Under the pieces are notes generated by a model. The model was not told the origin of the DNA, did not search any database, and saw only the letters and a program-made list of their open reading frames with translations. Position numbers and translations under genes: made by a program. Below are positions 34,306 to 42,814 of a stretch of DNA of 64,000 nt, one piece after another. Each line of letters opens with the position of its first letter. Within the stretch, counting starts at the first letter, position 1. The stretch is taken from positions 1 to 64,000 of the forward strand of contig NZ_JAMZAW010000021.1 in NCBI RefSeq assembly GCF_024158745.1, in the 5' to 3' direction. This stretch comes from Paenibacillus tyrphae (GTDB taxonomy: Bacteria; Bacillota; Bacilli; Paenibacillales; NBRC-103111).

Positions 34306-36492
34306 TTAACGGCCAAACTCCTTATTGAGTATTTTATCGTGAGCCGGATACACATCCGGGCCTACCGCGTTGATGCACGTTACCATAATATGCTTCCCGT
34401 CTAGAGATCCGAAGGCTCTCGATTCAAATCCGAAAGTACCGCCAGAATGCCCCCAATAGGACTGCCCGTCCGGTGTTTTTCCTTCATAAATCCCTAGTCC
34501 AAATTTACCTAAAGGCGTATCTACTGTTGTGGTCATCTGCTTCATCATCTCTTCATTTAGAAGCTTTCCGCCCAACAACGCACTGAAGAAGGTGGTCAAG
34601 TCTTTGACTGATGAAACCATATCTCCGGCTGCATTTGCCCATGATTGATTGATTTCTGTTAAATCATACAAACGACCCGATCTGTCCAGATTATATCCTG
34701 TAGCATGGTTGCCCGGAATATCGTGACTACTTTCCATTACGAATGTCTCTGTCATCCCGAGCGGTTCGATGAACCGTTTCCGGATCTGCTCCGCGTACGT
34801 ATCCCCGGTTGCCTTCTGAATAATTTGACCAGCCAGCACTGTATTGGTGTTGGAATAGTTCCAGCCCTCCCCTGGCGCATATACAGGCGGCTTTGCAAGT
34901 CCCAAGCCGATAAGCTCGTCGACGGTATAGTAACGGAATGGATTTTGAGGAATGGTAATATCTCGCATGTCATTATCTGTATAGGACGCAATCCCGCTAG
35001 TATGGTTCAATAACTGACGAATCGTTATTTTGTTGCCGTCATACCCATTTCCCTTTACGACTCCCGGCAGCCATTTTTCGACCGTATCGTCCAGGTTCAA
35101 TTGTTTCTCCTCAGCCAACTGCAATACAACGGTAGCGGTAAACGTCTTCGTGATGCTTCCAATACGGAATGAAAAATCCGGCTGCACCGGGCTTGGTACT
35201 TCGTAGCTGGCTGTACCTGCAGCGTAGGACCAGCGTTCCCCATCCTTGAGCCCGCCAGCGATGACACTTGGAACTCTTTTGATGGTTACGACCTCATCCA
35301 TGACGCGTTTGACATCTTCCCGATGCTTGCTTTTCTTTTCCTTCTCCGTGAGTTCTTTTTGGGGTTCTATTGCGAACTCCGACGCTAAAATATTGTTGAT
35401 ATGTTTTTCCGCATCGCTCAACACATTGATGTTTATCGAGATGACATGTTGACCGTCTTCCGTTCCGCCTGCAAAGTTGGTAAATCCGGGAATACCTCCG
35501 CCATGCCCCCATACGATGGTGCCGTCCGGCAGCTTTGTTCCGTGTATGCCAAGTCCGTACCTTCCCAATGGGGAGTCGGCTGTGCTGGTCAGCATTTCCT
35601 TCTGCATCTCCGGTGTCAACAGCTTTCCGCCCAATAAGGCGCGGAAAAACGTCGTCATATCTTCTCCTGTCGAGATCATTTCCCCGGCGGCGTTAGTAAA
35701 TGATGGGTTAAGCACAGTAATATCTACTAATTTATCTCCAGTGTTCAGGTAGCCGCGGGCATGTTTTTTCGGAATATCCGTCGAGCTGCCGGGGAGGAAC
35801 GTTCTTTTAAGTTGAAGCGGTTCAATGATTCGTTTCTTAATCTGCTCGGCATAGGTTTCTCCGGTGACCTTCTGGATAATGAGCCCCATAATAACCGTAT
35901 TCGTGTTCGAATATTGCCAACCCGTTACTGGCTTCAGCTCCAAGCCGCGGGCAATTAACTGTTCGGCTGTATAATTTTCGCCCGGATTTGCGAGTAAATT
36001 CGTCTTGAATTCCGGAGTCAAGTAGTCCGGGATTCCGCTTGTATGATTCAATAATTGACGAATCTTAATGTTATTGCCGTCGAACCCATTGCCCTTTACA
36101 AGTCCCGGCAGCCATTTCTCCACCGTATCGTCGAGACTTAGCTTCTTCTCGCCGGCAAGCTGCAAGGCAACCGTAGCGACAAACGACTTCGATGTACTTC
36201 CGATCCGGAAAGTGGAGTCGGCGTCCACCTTATGGTTCTTTTCGATATTCGCTTCGCCGGAAGCATAGGACCAGCTCGCATCTCCTTTCTTCACGGTAAC
36301 GATAACGCCTGGAATATTGTCGGTATTGGCGGCTTTATCGATAGCTTGTTGGGTTGGCGTCTTAACCGTCGCTTGTGCCACGTGTACCGCGTTTGCCGCG
36401 TGTAGAGAGCCATAAGCAGGGAATACCAGCGTACCCGCCAATATGGCTGTTAATGTAAGTGCAGTCCCTTTTTGAATGATGAATGATTTCAT
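34306..36492 (-). CDS. Secreted tandem beta-lactamase-fold serine hydrolase
   Basis: A 728-residue exported protein with two complete beta-lactamase/DD-peptidase domains in one chain. A signal peptide covers residues 1-33. Domain 1 has S99-T-S-K102, Y194-S-N196 and H330-G-G; domain 2 has S446-I-T-K449, Y546-S-N548 and a later H-S-G-G. Each half contains the same landmarks (LSLDDTVEKWLPG and LNLDDTVEKWLPG, IRQLLNHTSGI), so the gene arose by internal duplication, and both halves keep all catalytic residues. GGAG is about 9 bases before the ATG. It is divergent from a membrane kinase/regulator fusion (36792), the same arrangement as 7891-11789. Substrate unknown; a peptidoglycan carboxypeptidase or esterase role is plausible. 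Confidence 0.9.
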   Translation of the reverse strand: MKSFIIQKGTALTLTAILAGTLVFPAYGSLHAANAVHVAQATVKTPTQQAIDKAANTDNIPGVIVTVKKGDASWSYASGEANIEKNHKVDADSTFRIGSTSKSFVATVALQLAGEKKLSLDDTVEKWLPGLVKGNGFDGNNIKIRQLLNHTSGIPDYLTPEFKTNLLANPGENYTAEQLIARGLELKPVTGWQYSNTNTVIMGLIIQKVTGETYAEQIKKRIIEPLQLKRTFLPGSSTDIPKKHARGYLNTGDKLVDITVLNPSFTNAAGEMISTGEDMTTFFRALLGGKLLTPEMQKEMLTSTADSPLGRYGLGIHGTKLPDGTIVWGHGGGIPGFTNFAGGTEDGQHVISININVLSDAEKHINNILASEFAIEPQKELTEKEKKSKHREDVKRVMDEVVTIKRVPSVIAGGLKDGERWSYAAGTASYEVPSPVQPDFSFRIGSITKTFTATVVLQLAEEKQLNLDDTVEKWLPGVVKGNGYDGNKITIRQLLNHTSGIASYTDNDMRDITIPQNPFRYYTVDELIGLGLAKPPVYAPGEGWNYSNTNTVLAGQIIQKATGDTYAEQIRKRFIEPLGMTETFVMESSHDIPGNHATGYNLDRSGRLYDLTEINQSWANAAGDMVSSVKDLTTFFSALLGGKLLNEEMMKQMTTTVDTPLGKFGLGIYEGKTPDGQSYWGHSGGTFGFESRAFGSLDGKHIMVTCINAVGPDVYPAHDKILNKEFGR

Positions 36493-36613
36493 AACGCATC
36501 GCTCCTATTATTTTGGAATGTTGTGTTGCTTCACCCCCTAACCTTATCCCCGAGGTTGTTAAATTGGACAGTGATGAAACCGCCAAGCTTCTAATGACAT
36601 CGTACTTGGCCCT

Positions 36614-36656
36614 GTCACATTTACCGTATGACAAACTGTCAACTATCTCATGTGAC
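36614..36656. promoter_or_regulatory. Inverted repeat in the hydrolase/fusion-regulator gap
   Basis: GTCACAT (36614-36620) and ATGTGAC (36650-36656) face each other across 29 bases in the 299-base gap between the two divergent genes. A candidate site for the LuxR-type domain encoded at 36792; nothing else in the gap was recognisable. Confidence 0.35.
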
Positions 36657-36791
36657 GTGCTTTCTACGGCCGAATTCTAAATGTTCCCTCCCCTCTGTCG
36701 CTTGACGAATCGGGAAGGTATGGTGCATGATAGGTCTGAATTATCCGGAACTATTCTTACTTATAAAAAAGCAAGCAGGTGTACATGATCC

Positions 36792-38585
36792 GTGTTATCG
36801 ATACTAAAAAAATGGTTTTGGTATGATTGGGTGGTTCTTGCTATACGGACCACTTGGCTGGCCATTATCGTCATCTCCGGTTTCATCAACCCGTCACTGA
36901 TCGTTGTACCGTTATGGATTGTATGGATGCTTGCTCTCTTGGTTTACCTCATCCCGCCAATTGTCCAGTATCGGAAAAGAAGCTGGTATCTGGCAGTCGA
37001 AGTTATGGCGGTCGGCTTCTTTCATCTCTATCTGGCTTATGCAGCACCAGGGTTGCTATGGTCTTTCGTTTTATTCGCGATAATTATCGGCTTGGCCAGC
37101 AGTCGGCGAACGTACATGTGGACGGGTATCCCTTGCGGCCTCGTTTTTCCGGCATTGAACGGTTGGCTTGCCGATCGTCTCCCCTACGAGTTTATGTTTA
37201 GCTGCAGCTTTGGTTTCGCCATCGGCTTCGCGTTTAGTATATTAATTCAGTCCCACAAGCAAGCCCAAATCATTCAAGAGCAGAAGCAATTGCTGGAGCG
37301 GCACATTACACAAATCGAGGAGCTTACGCTGATGGAGGAGCGCCATCGGCTATCACATGAGCTGCATGACACGGTTGGCCATGCGTTAACCTCGCTGATC
37401 GTCGGCGTTGAATCGCTCCGCTTATCCGTACCCGCTGCACAGATCGAACGGATCGATTCCCTTGTCGGCATCGCACAGCGCAGTCTGAATGATATCCGAA
37501 ACCATCTGCACCAGCTTTCGCATGGTCCGTTGAGCTATTCGTTAAGTGAATCATTGCTGCAATTAACCGAAGAATTCAGGAAGTCTACAGGGGTAATGGT
37601 CAACCTCCGCGTGATCGGCAACGAGGCTCTTGTGATGCAGAAAATGAACTTTTGTTTATATCGCTGCCTGCAAGAATCGCTCACCAACGCGGTTCGTCAC
37701 GGTCAAGCGAGTGCGGTATCCGTTCAGCTGCATTTCGATAGTCACCAGCTCCGGTTACAAATCGAAGATAACGGCATCGGCGCGGAATCTATCCGGTTCG
37801 GATTCGGTCTAAATGGGATAAAGGAACGGCTTGATCAGCTTCACGGTACACTGTCCGTTCATTCACAATTAGGACAAGGAACCGTCGTTATATGTAATAT
37901 TCCTTTGCAGGCAGCGCCTCTGCATGGCCATATCCGCCTGCTGATTGTTGACGATCAGGCGATCATTGCCAATAGCTTGCAGCATATTTTAGAGCAGCAT
38001 GCTGATTTTATCGTCGTCGGTACGGCCGGGGATGGGTACGAGGCATTGGAACATTGCGAGCGGTCCCGGCCGGATATCGTGCTCATGGACATTCGGATGC
38101 AGGGGATGAACGGACTTGAGGCCTTGCTTGAGATGAAACAACGCTGGCCTGACATGAAGGTTGTGCTCATGACGACGTTTGAGGATTCCATACAGGCAGC
38201 GACCGCACTGGAACACGGAGCGGAAGGCTATATGCTGAAGTCGATTCATCCGCGAGAGATGACCGAAGCCTTGAAGCTCATCTATAGCGGAGGAACGTGG
38301 ATTGATCAGTCGATCGCCACGCGAGTATTCGAAGAGATGAAGCGTCAGCGTGAACAGTTGGAGAAGTACGGCCCGCAGCAAGAAATCTATCCGTACGGGC
38401 TTACGAAACGGGAGATGGAGATTTTACAGCATTTGTCGAACGGACTGCGCTACAAGTCCATCGCCGCCAAGCTGTTTTTATCGGAGGGGACGGTACGCAA
38501 TTATTGCTCGACTCTCTACTCGAAGCTCGGTGTCAGCAACCGTGAAGAAGCCATTGAATTAGCGCGAGTGGAGAATATCGTATAA
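36792..38585 (+). CDS. Membrane histidine kinase fused to a LuxR-type response regulator (paralogue)
   Basis: A 597-residue paralogue of the protein at 9972, with the same layout. Five to six transmembrane helices (residues 1-150) precede the coiled coil and HisKA_3, with H192 in SHELHDTVGHALTSL. HATPase follows (SLTNAVRHGQ, IEDNGIG, GFGLNGIKERL), then the receiver (VDDQ, D433 in LMDIRMQGMNG, K483) and a LuxR HTH (LTKREMEILQHLSNG, LSEGTVRNYCSTLYSKLGVSNREEA). The kinase-receiver junction is only about ten residues, in the same place as in the first copy, so the fusion is ancestral and not an assembly error. GTG start at 36792 with CAGGTG upstream. It probably senses cell-envelope damage and controls the divergent tandem hydrolase (inference). 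Confidence 0.88.
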   Translation: MLSILKKWFWYDWVVLAIRTTWLAIIVISGFINPSLIVVPLWIVWMLALLVYLIPPIVQYRKRSWYLAVEVMAVGFFHLYLAYAAPGLLWSFVLFAIIIGLASSRRTYMWTGIPCGLVFPALNGWLADRLPYEFMFSCSFGFAIGFAFSILIQSHKQAQIIQEQKQLLERHITQIEELTLMEERHRLSHELHDTVGHALTSLIVGVESLRLSVPAAQIERIDSLVGIAQRSLNDIRNHLHQLSHGPLSYSLSESLLQLTEEFRKSTGVMVNLRVIGNEALVMQKMNFCLYRCLQESLTNAVRHGQASAVSVQLHFDSHQLRLQIEDNGIGAESIRFGFGLNGIKERLDQLHGTLSVHSQLGQGTVVICNIPLQAAPLHGHIRLLIVDDQAIIANSLQHILEQHADFIVVGTAGDGYEALEHCERSRPDIVLMDIRMQGMNGLEALLEMKQRWPDMKVVLMTTFEDSIQAATALEHGAEGYMLKSIHPREMTEALKLIYSGGTWIDQSIATRVFEEMKRQREQLEKYGPQQEIYPYGLTKREMEILQHLSNGLRYKSIAAKLFLSEGTVRNYCSTLYSKLGVSNREEAIELARVENIV

Positions 38586-38660
38586 ACGCCCGTTCTTGGC
38601 AATGGAGGTAAATCATAGGTGCTGTCCCCCTGGGTTAACTACCGGGACAAAGAGCGGAAA

Positions 38661-38923
38661 AGCCGTCGCAAAAGCGACGGCTCTCAGAGTGTTGAGAAAG
38701 TGGTCAAATGGGATAATAGAGGTTACGAGGGGGTGGGGTATCCACTTCCGACCGCTGTTGTCATCGGGAAATTTTTATTGAAGCCGCTTAACGGCGGGTA
38801 TTTCCCGAAGACAAAGGCGGCCGCTATCGCTTCTCCATTGGATACCCCACCGCCGTATGCATCTCTATTTTTGTTTAAGTCCACTTTCTCAACAAGCTCG
38901 TAGCCGTCGCAAAAGCGACGGCT
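38661..38923. repeat. Long hairpin element, copy A
   Basis: An intergenic element flanked by identical small hairpins (AGCCGTCGC-AAAA-GCGACGGCT at 38661-38682 and 38902-38923). Between them the sequence folds back on itself almost completely. Outer arms GTTGAGAAAGTGG/CCACTTTCTCAAC, then ATAGAG/CTCTAT, TACG/CGTA, TGGGGTATCCA/TGGATACCCCA, TTGTC/GACAA, TCGGGAAAT/ATTTCCCGA, and a central CCGC/GCGG. A second copy at 43588-43845 keeps the pairing while the bases differ. No ORF. It could be a non-autonomous mobile element, a REP-like element or a structured RNA. Confidence 0.75.
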
Positions 38924-38977
38924 CTTTTATATAGTACACTCGGGTGTAGGCTGGCCTCTTGTGCAGGGGAGCGCGTG

Positions 38978-40621
38978 CTAGAAAGGACTCATGCCGAGCG
39001 TGTTCAGCTTCTCGCCCGTGATGTCGATGCCCATTTTCGTCGTAATATCGCGATAATGGCCGACCCGGCGGCCGATCCGGTTGTCGGTTTCGTCCTTATT
39101 GCCCTCCAGATTACCGTTGATGATCATGATCGTAATTCCGAAGCCCGGCGGGGTTAGCCCTTTGGCAATTTCCTCCGCCGAAGGCGTCCAATTGCCGACC
39201 ATGACGTCGTGGGCCGACGGCTTCGGCGGCTGCGGCGTCATCCAGAACAGGATCGCGGTCATAAAGCCCAATTTCCCGTCGCTGGTGATGAGTTCCGGCT
39301 GCTGGAGCAGCGTGTTTTTATTGCCGTATATAATGCCGCTGAACAAGCCGTAGTTGTAGTTCCAGCTCAGTTGGATCGGCCCGCGTCCATGATACGACTT
39401 GCCCGCAACCGGCGGATAATCGGCATGCGTCTGCACGTAGCCGATGTTGGTGCTGTTAATGTACGCCACTTCCTCGTTCCAGAACAAGCCCCAACGAAGC
39501 TCGCCGCCGGGCGCCGTCGCCCAGCCTCCGCCCGTTTCATGCGCAATATTGGCGAGGAAGGCCGCCAGCTCGCGCTTGCGGTTAACGGCAGAGTCTTCTT
39601 TGAGGAACGATCCGAAATCGACGGTTTTGGAGACGATCGGCACCGTCAAGTTCCAGGAAGCGTTGAAATCGGCATTTTGATAGATGAGCGTTTCCGTCTT
39701 CGTCGCTTTGTCCAAGCGGAATATGCGGTGGTTCCAAGTCGCACCCTGCCGGTATTCGAGCTTGTACTTGATATTCGCTACCTCGGATACGGCGGCAATC
39801 AGGTTATTGTACGAATAATAGTCTCCTTGCCCCGGCTTGTAATACGGCTTGGAAGCGGCGAAGGTATGCCACTCCGGCGAGCCGATGCGGATCGGGAACA
39901 GCGCTTCGTACTCGGTCTGCGGCAGTGCGCTTTGTACGGCGGCAACGGCATTGGCCGGCGAATATTGCGGATCGATGCCGCCCCAGATCGACGCAATCTG
40001 CGAATCGGTCAGGACGCGGCTTTGGCCGACGTTCAGACCGCCCAGCGACGTCTTTACTTTGATGCTGGAGCTTGCCGTCGTGTTGTTGGCGCCATCCCTC
40101 GCGGAGACGTAATACGTATATTCGGTGTCCTGCTGCAGCCCTGTATCGGTGTAGGTCAGCGTGGAAGCGTTGGCCGAGGAGCCGACCTTCGTCCCGTTGC
40201 GGAAAATATCGTAACCGGCTACAGCGATGTTGTCCGTAGCCGCAGTCCAAGTCAGCGTGATCGCGTCCGCAGTCTGCCCCGTCGATGCAAGATTCGTCGG
40301 AGCCGTCGGCGGGGTAGCATCGTTGCCGCCACCTGTGTCCGGACCAACCAGCTGCCACGGCGAGCTTGACGGGTCGCCTGTGCCCGGCGTGTCGCCTTGC
40401 GTCCACCATTTGGCCCGGTATATCTTCCCGTTGTAGCTGACCTCGTTGCCGGCCACGTACACTTGGGTGGCGACCCAAGGCGAGGCGGCTAAGGCCGCTT
40501 GTTGTCCGGCATTGGCGGAAGCGATGGTTGTAACCGGTTCCAAAGGTGCGAGCGCCAACAGGGCGGACAGCGCGGCGACGCTTGCTTGCACCGCCTTCTT
40601 GCGGGTGAGCTTAGGTTTCAT
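38978..40621 (-). CDS. Secreted GH19 chitinase with CBM5/12 and Fn3 domains
   Basis: A 547-residue exported chitinase that hydrolyses beta-1,4-GlcNAc chains. Signal peptide (residues 1-38, ASANA); chitin-binding CBM5/12 (47-92, VYVAGNEVSYNGKIYRAKWW); one fibronectin III domain (103-190); and a glycoside hydrolase family 19 catalytic domain (about 200-547). The catalytic glutamate is E362 in FLANIAHETGGG, with the family landmarks YHGRGPIQLSWNYNYG and GFGITIMIINGNLEG. AGGAGG is 6 bases before the ATG. It stands alone, downstream end next to hairpin element A. It probably feeds on fungal or insect chitin, as usual for soil Paenibacillaceae. Confidence 0.93.
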   Translation of the reverse strand: MKPKLTRKKAVQASVAALSALLALAPLEPVTTIASANAGQQAALAASPWVATQVYVAGNEVSYNGKIYRAKWWTQGDTPGTGDPSSSPWQLVGPDTGGGNDATPPTAPTNLASTGQTADAITLTWTAATDNIAVAGYDIFRNGTKVGSSANASTLTYTDTGLQQDTEYTYYVSARDGANNTTASSSIKVKTSLGGLNVGQSRVLTDSQIASIWGGIDPQYSPANAVAAVQSALPQTEYEALFPIRIGSPEWHTFAASKPYYKPGQGDYYSYNNLIAAVSEVANIKYKLEYRQGATWNHRIFRLDKATKTETLIYQNADFNASWNLTVPIVSKTVDFGSFLKEDSAVNRKRELAAFLANIAHETGGGWATAPGGELRWGLFWNEEVAYINSTNIGYVQTHADYPPVAGKSYHGRGPIQLSWNYNYGLFSGIIYGNKNTLLQQPELITSDGKLGFMTAILFWMTPQPPKPSAHDVMVGNWTPSAEEIAKGLTPPGFGITIMIINGNLEGNKDETDNRIGRRVGHYRDITTKMGIDITGEKLNTLGMSPF

Positions 40622-40874
40622 AATTAACCTCCTATTACGATTGGATTAATTTCACTTTCTAGTATATGAAATACAAAATCTATTATATATAGATATAATT
40701 TACTATTTATCTTAAAGATTCCCTTAAGTATCAAGCTCCGTCGACAAATGGGGCAGCCCTTCACACTTCCAACGATGATTTGATAGAATTAACATGTAGT
40801 TTGCTTTAGTAAATCTTACATAGGGAGTCGTGGATGAACATTCGACCGTCTTTGAAAATATTTTTTTGGGGATG

Positions 40875-40903
40875 TGTCGATTGGGTCGAGATTCGTTCGT
40901 CGT
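40875..40903 (+). promoter_or_regulatory. Predicted ECF42-dependent promoter of the DGPF/sigma operon
   Basis: TGTCGA (40875-40880), a 17-base spacer, then CGTCGT (40898-40903). The same two boxes with the same spacing occur at 42714-42742 before the next operon. It lies about 70 bases before the first gene, consistent with autoregulation of the sigma factor. Confidence 0.7.
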
Positions 40904-40972
40904 GTAAATAGAAACCAAATTCGGGAGGCCTAATTCAGGTCTCTGAGCTCGAAAAAAGGAGGAGAATTACCC

Positions 40973-41404
40973 ATGAGATTCATGATGATTGTAAAGGCTA
41001 CGAAAGACTCCGAAGCAGGCGTTATGCCAAGCCAGGAGCTCGTTGACGCGATGATGAAGTATAACGAGGAATTAGTGAAGGCCGGCGTGCTGCTAGCCGC
41101 GGAAGGACTTCATGCCAGCTCGAACGGGATTCGTATTTCCTACCCGGAGCCCGGCGGCAAGCCCAGGGTCGTTGACGGCCCGTTCACCGAGTCGAAGGAG
41201 CTGATCGCCGGATTCACGCTCATCGAGGTGAAATCGAGGGAAGAGGCAATTGAGTGGGCGATGCGTATGCCGGACCCGCACGGCAACGGTGAGGGGGTCA
41301 TTGAGCTGCGTCAGGTAATCGAGACGATGGAGTTGACCGAGGACCCGGATAACCTGGCTTTACACGCCATGATCCGCGAGCAAGGGAAGCCGGAGAGATC
41401 GTGA
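40973..41404 (+). CDS. DGPF-domain (YCII-related) protein
   Basis: A 143-residue ferredoxin-like-fold protein with MRFMMIVKATKDSEAG at the start and the literal family motif D-G-P-F in PRVVDGPFTESKELIAGFTLIEV. The family is known as the conserved partner of ECF42 sigma factors; its biochemical activity is unproven, and some YCII relatives act on small cyclic or chlorinated compounds. AAAAGGAGGAG precedes the ATG. The stop overlaps the start of the sigma gene (GTGA), so the two are translationally coupled. Transcription likely starts from the ECF-type promoter at 40875. Confidence 0.92.
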   Translation: MRFMMIVKATKDSEAGVMPSQELVDAMMKYNEELVKAGVLLAAEGLHASSNGIRISYPEPGGKPRVVDGPFTESKELIAGFTLIEVKSREEAIEWAMRMPDPHGNGEGVIELRQVIETMELTEDPDNLALHAMIREQGKPERS

Positions 41405-42675
41405 AGCCGTCCTCGACCCATCGCACGATCGATGCCATTTGGAGAATCGAATCGGCCAAAATCATCGCGAGCCTCGCACGAATCGTACGGGATGTCGGGC
41501 TGGCCGAGGATCTCGCGCAGGATGCGCTCGTCATCGCGCTTGAGAAGTGGCCGGAGACGGGAATACCGGACAACCCGGGGGCTTGGCTCATGACCACCGC
41601 GAAGCGCCGGGCGTTGGATATGCTGCGTAGGAACCAATTGCTCGGACGCAAGTACGAAGAGCTGGGCCGCGAGATGGAGTCCCGCCACGAAGACGACTTC
41701 GATGCGGTTATGGACGGCGATGTCAGTGACGATCTATTGCGCTTGATCTTCACGACCTGCCATCCGGTGCTTTCGTCCGAGGCCCGCGTGGCGCTCACGC
41801 TGCGGCTGCTGGGAGGACTGACCACCGTAGAAATCGCGCACGCGTTCTTCATTCCGGAGGCAACCGTCGCCCAGCGGATCGTCCGGGCCAAAAGGACCCT
41901 TGAGGCCGCGCGCGTGCCCTTCGAGGTGCCTCAGGGGACCGAGCTTAAGGCTCGGCTCCAGTCGGTGTACGAGGTCATTTATCTTATGTTCAATGAGGGT
42001 TATTCCGCTACTTCCGGGGAGAATTGGATTCGCCCGGTGCTCTGCGAGGAGGCGCTGCGTCTTGGACGGATTCTCGCGGAAATCGTCCCGGGAGAGTCGG
42101 AGGTACACGGTCTGGTGGCGCTTATGGAAATTCAGTCTTCGCGGCTGAAGACGCGGGTAAGTCCGACAGGAGAGCCGATCCTCCTGATGGATCAAAACCG
42201 GGCGCTGTGGGATCATCTCCTGATCCGTCGCGGTCTCGTCGCCTTGCAGCGCGCCGAACGGATCGGCGGGATGCTTGGCCCGTACGCGCTGCAGGCTTCG
42301 ATTGCGGCGTGCCATGCGCGGGCCCGTACGCCCGAGGAGACCGATTGGGTGCGTATTTCAGCGCTGTACGAAGCGCTGTGTCAGGTAGCGCCATCCCCCG
42401 TCGTCGAGCTGAACCGCGCCGTTGCGCTCGCGATGGCGTTTGGCCCGGAGGTGGGGCTGGAGATCGTCGATGCGCTGGCATCGGAGCCGTCGTTGAAAGG
42501 CTATTATCTTCTGCCGAGCGTTCGTGGCGATTTCTTGTTCAAGCTGGGCCGGTTCAAGGAAGCGTGCGAGGAGTTCAAGCGTGCCGCATCGCTGACCCAT
42601 AACGCGCGCGAGCAGGCACTGCTTCTGGGGCGCGCCTCCGATTGCACTGCGGGTACGGAGGGAGACCGTCTTTAG
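41401..42675 (+). CDS. ECF42-group RNA polymerase sigma factor with C-terminal extension
   Basis: A 424-residue extracytoplasmic-function sigma factor. Region 2 (LARIVRDVGLAEDLAQDALVIALEKW, NPGAWLMTTAKRRALDMLRR) and region 4 (ARVALTLRLLGGLTTVEIAHAFFIPEATVAQRIVRAKRTL) occupy the first 165 residues. The remaining 260 residues are the DUF6596/TPR-like helical extension (VYEVIYLMFNEGYSATSGENW, LNRAVALAMAFGPEVGLEIVDAL) that defines ECF42 and replaces an anti-sigma factor as the control element. GTG start overlapping the DGPF gene. Two matching promoters in the window (40875-40903, 42714-42742) are its probable targets. Confidence 0.92.
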   Translation: MKPSSTHRTIDAIWRIESAKIIASLARIVRDVGLAEDLAQDALVIALEKWPETGIPDNPGAWLMTTAKRRALDMLRRNQLLGRKYEELGREMESRHEDDFDAVMDGDVSDDLLRLIFTTCHPVLSSEARVALTLRLLGGLTTVEIAHAFFIPEATVAQRIVRAKRTLEAARVPFEVPQGTELKARLQSVYEVIYLMFNEGYSATSGENWIRPVLCEEALRLGRILAEIVPGESEVHGLVALMEIQSSRLKTRVSPTGEPILLMDQNRALWDHLLIRRGLVALQRAERIGGMLGPYALQASIAACHARARTPEETDWVRISALYEALCQVAPSPVVELNRAVALAMAFGPEVGLEIVDALASEPSLKGYYLLPSVRGDFLFKLGRFKEACEEFKRAASLTHNAREQALLLGRASDCTAGTEGDRL

Positions 42676-42713
42676 AGATGAGTGTCCATTTTTAAAAAAA
42701 TATTTTGCGATCG

Positions 42714-42742
42714 TGTCGATTTCGTCGAATCCCGATCGTCGT
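42714..42742 (+). promoter_or_regulatory. Second predicted ECF42-dependent promoter
   Basis: TGTCGA (42714-42719), 17 bases, CGTCGT (42737-42742). Conserved extra bases with the first copy include GTCGA inside the spacer. It lies directly after the sigma gene and 73 bases before the VOC gene. Confidence 0.7.
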
Positions 42743-42814
42743 ATGAATAAAGGCCGGTTTTCAACATTTCATTTTGAATCCCGGCACAAACCAATCAACG
42801 GAAGGATGCTGCAT

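Noticed and set aside
34306..36492. Annotation as a beta-lactam resistance enzyme
   Set aside because: The S-x-x-K/Y-x-N fold is shared by esterases and DD-peptidases, and nothing in the sequence shows antibiotic hydrolysis.
38596..38903. Short ORFs (61 and 94 codons) inside hairpin element A
   Set aside because: They run through the stem arms, are not conserved in copy B, and lack ribosome-binding sites.
39209..40369. 386-codon plus-strand ORF opposite the chitinase
   Set aside because: It is antisense to a gene with a signal peptide, CBM, Fn3 and GH19 motifs. Its translation is arginine-rich without motifs, a codon-bias shadow of GC-rich coding DNA.
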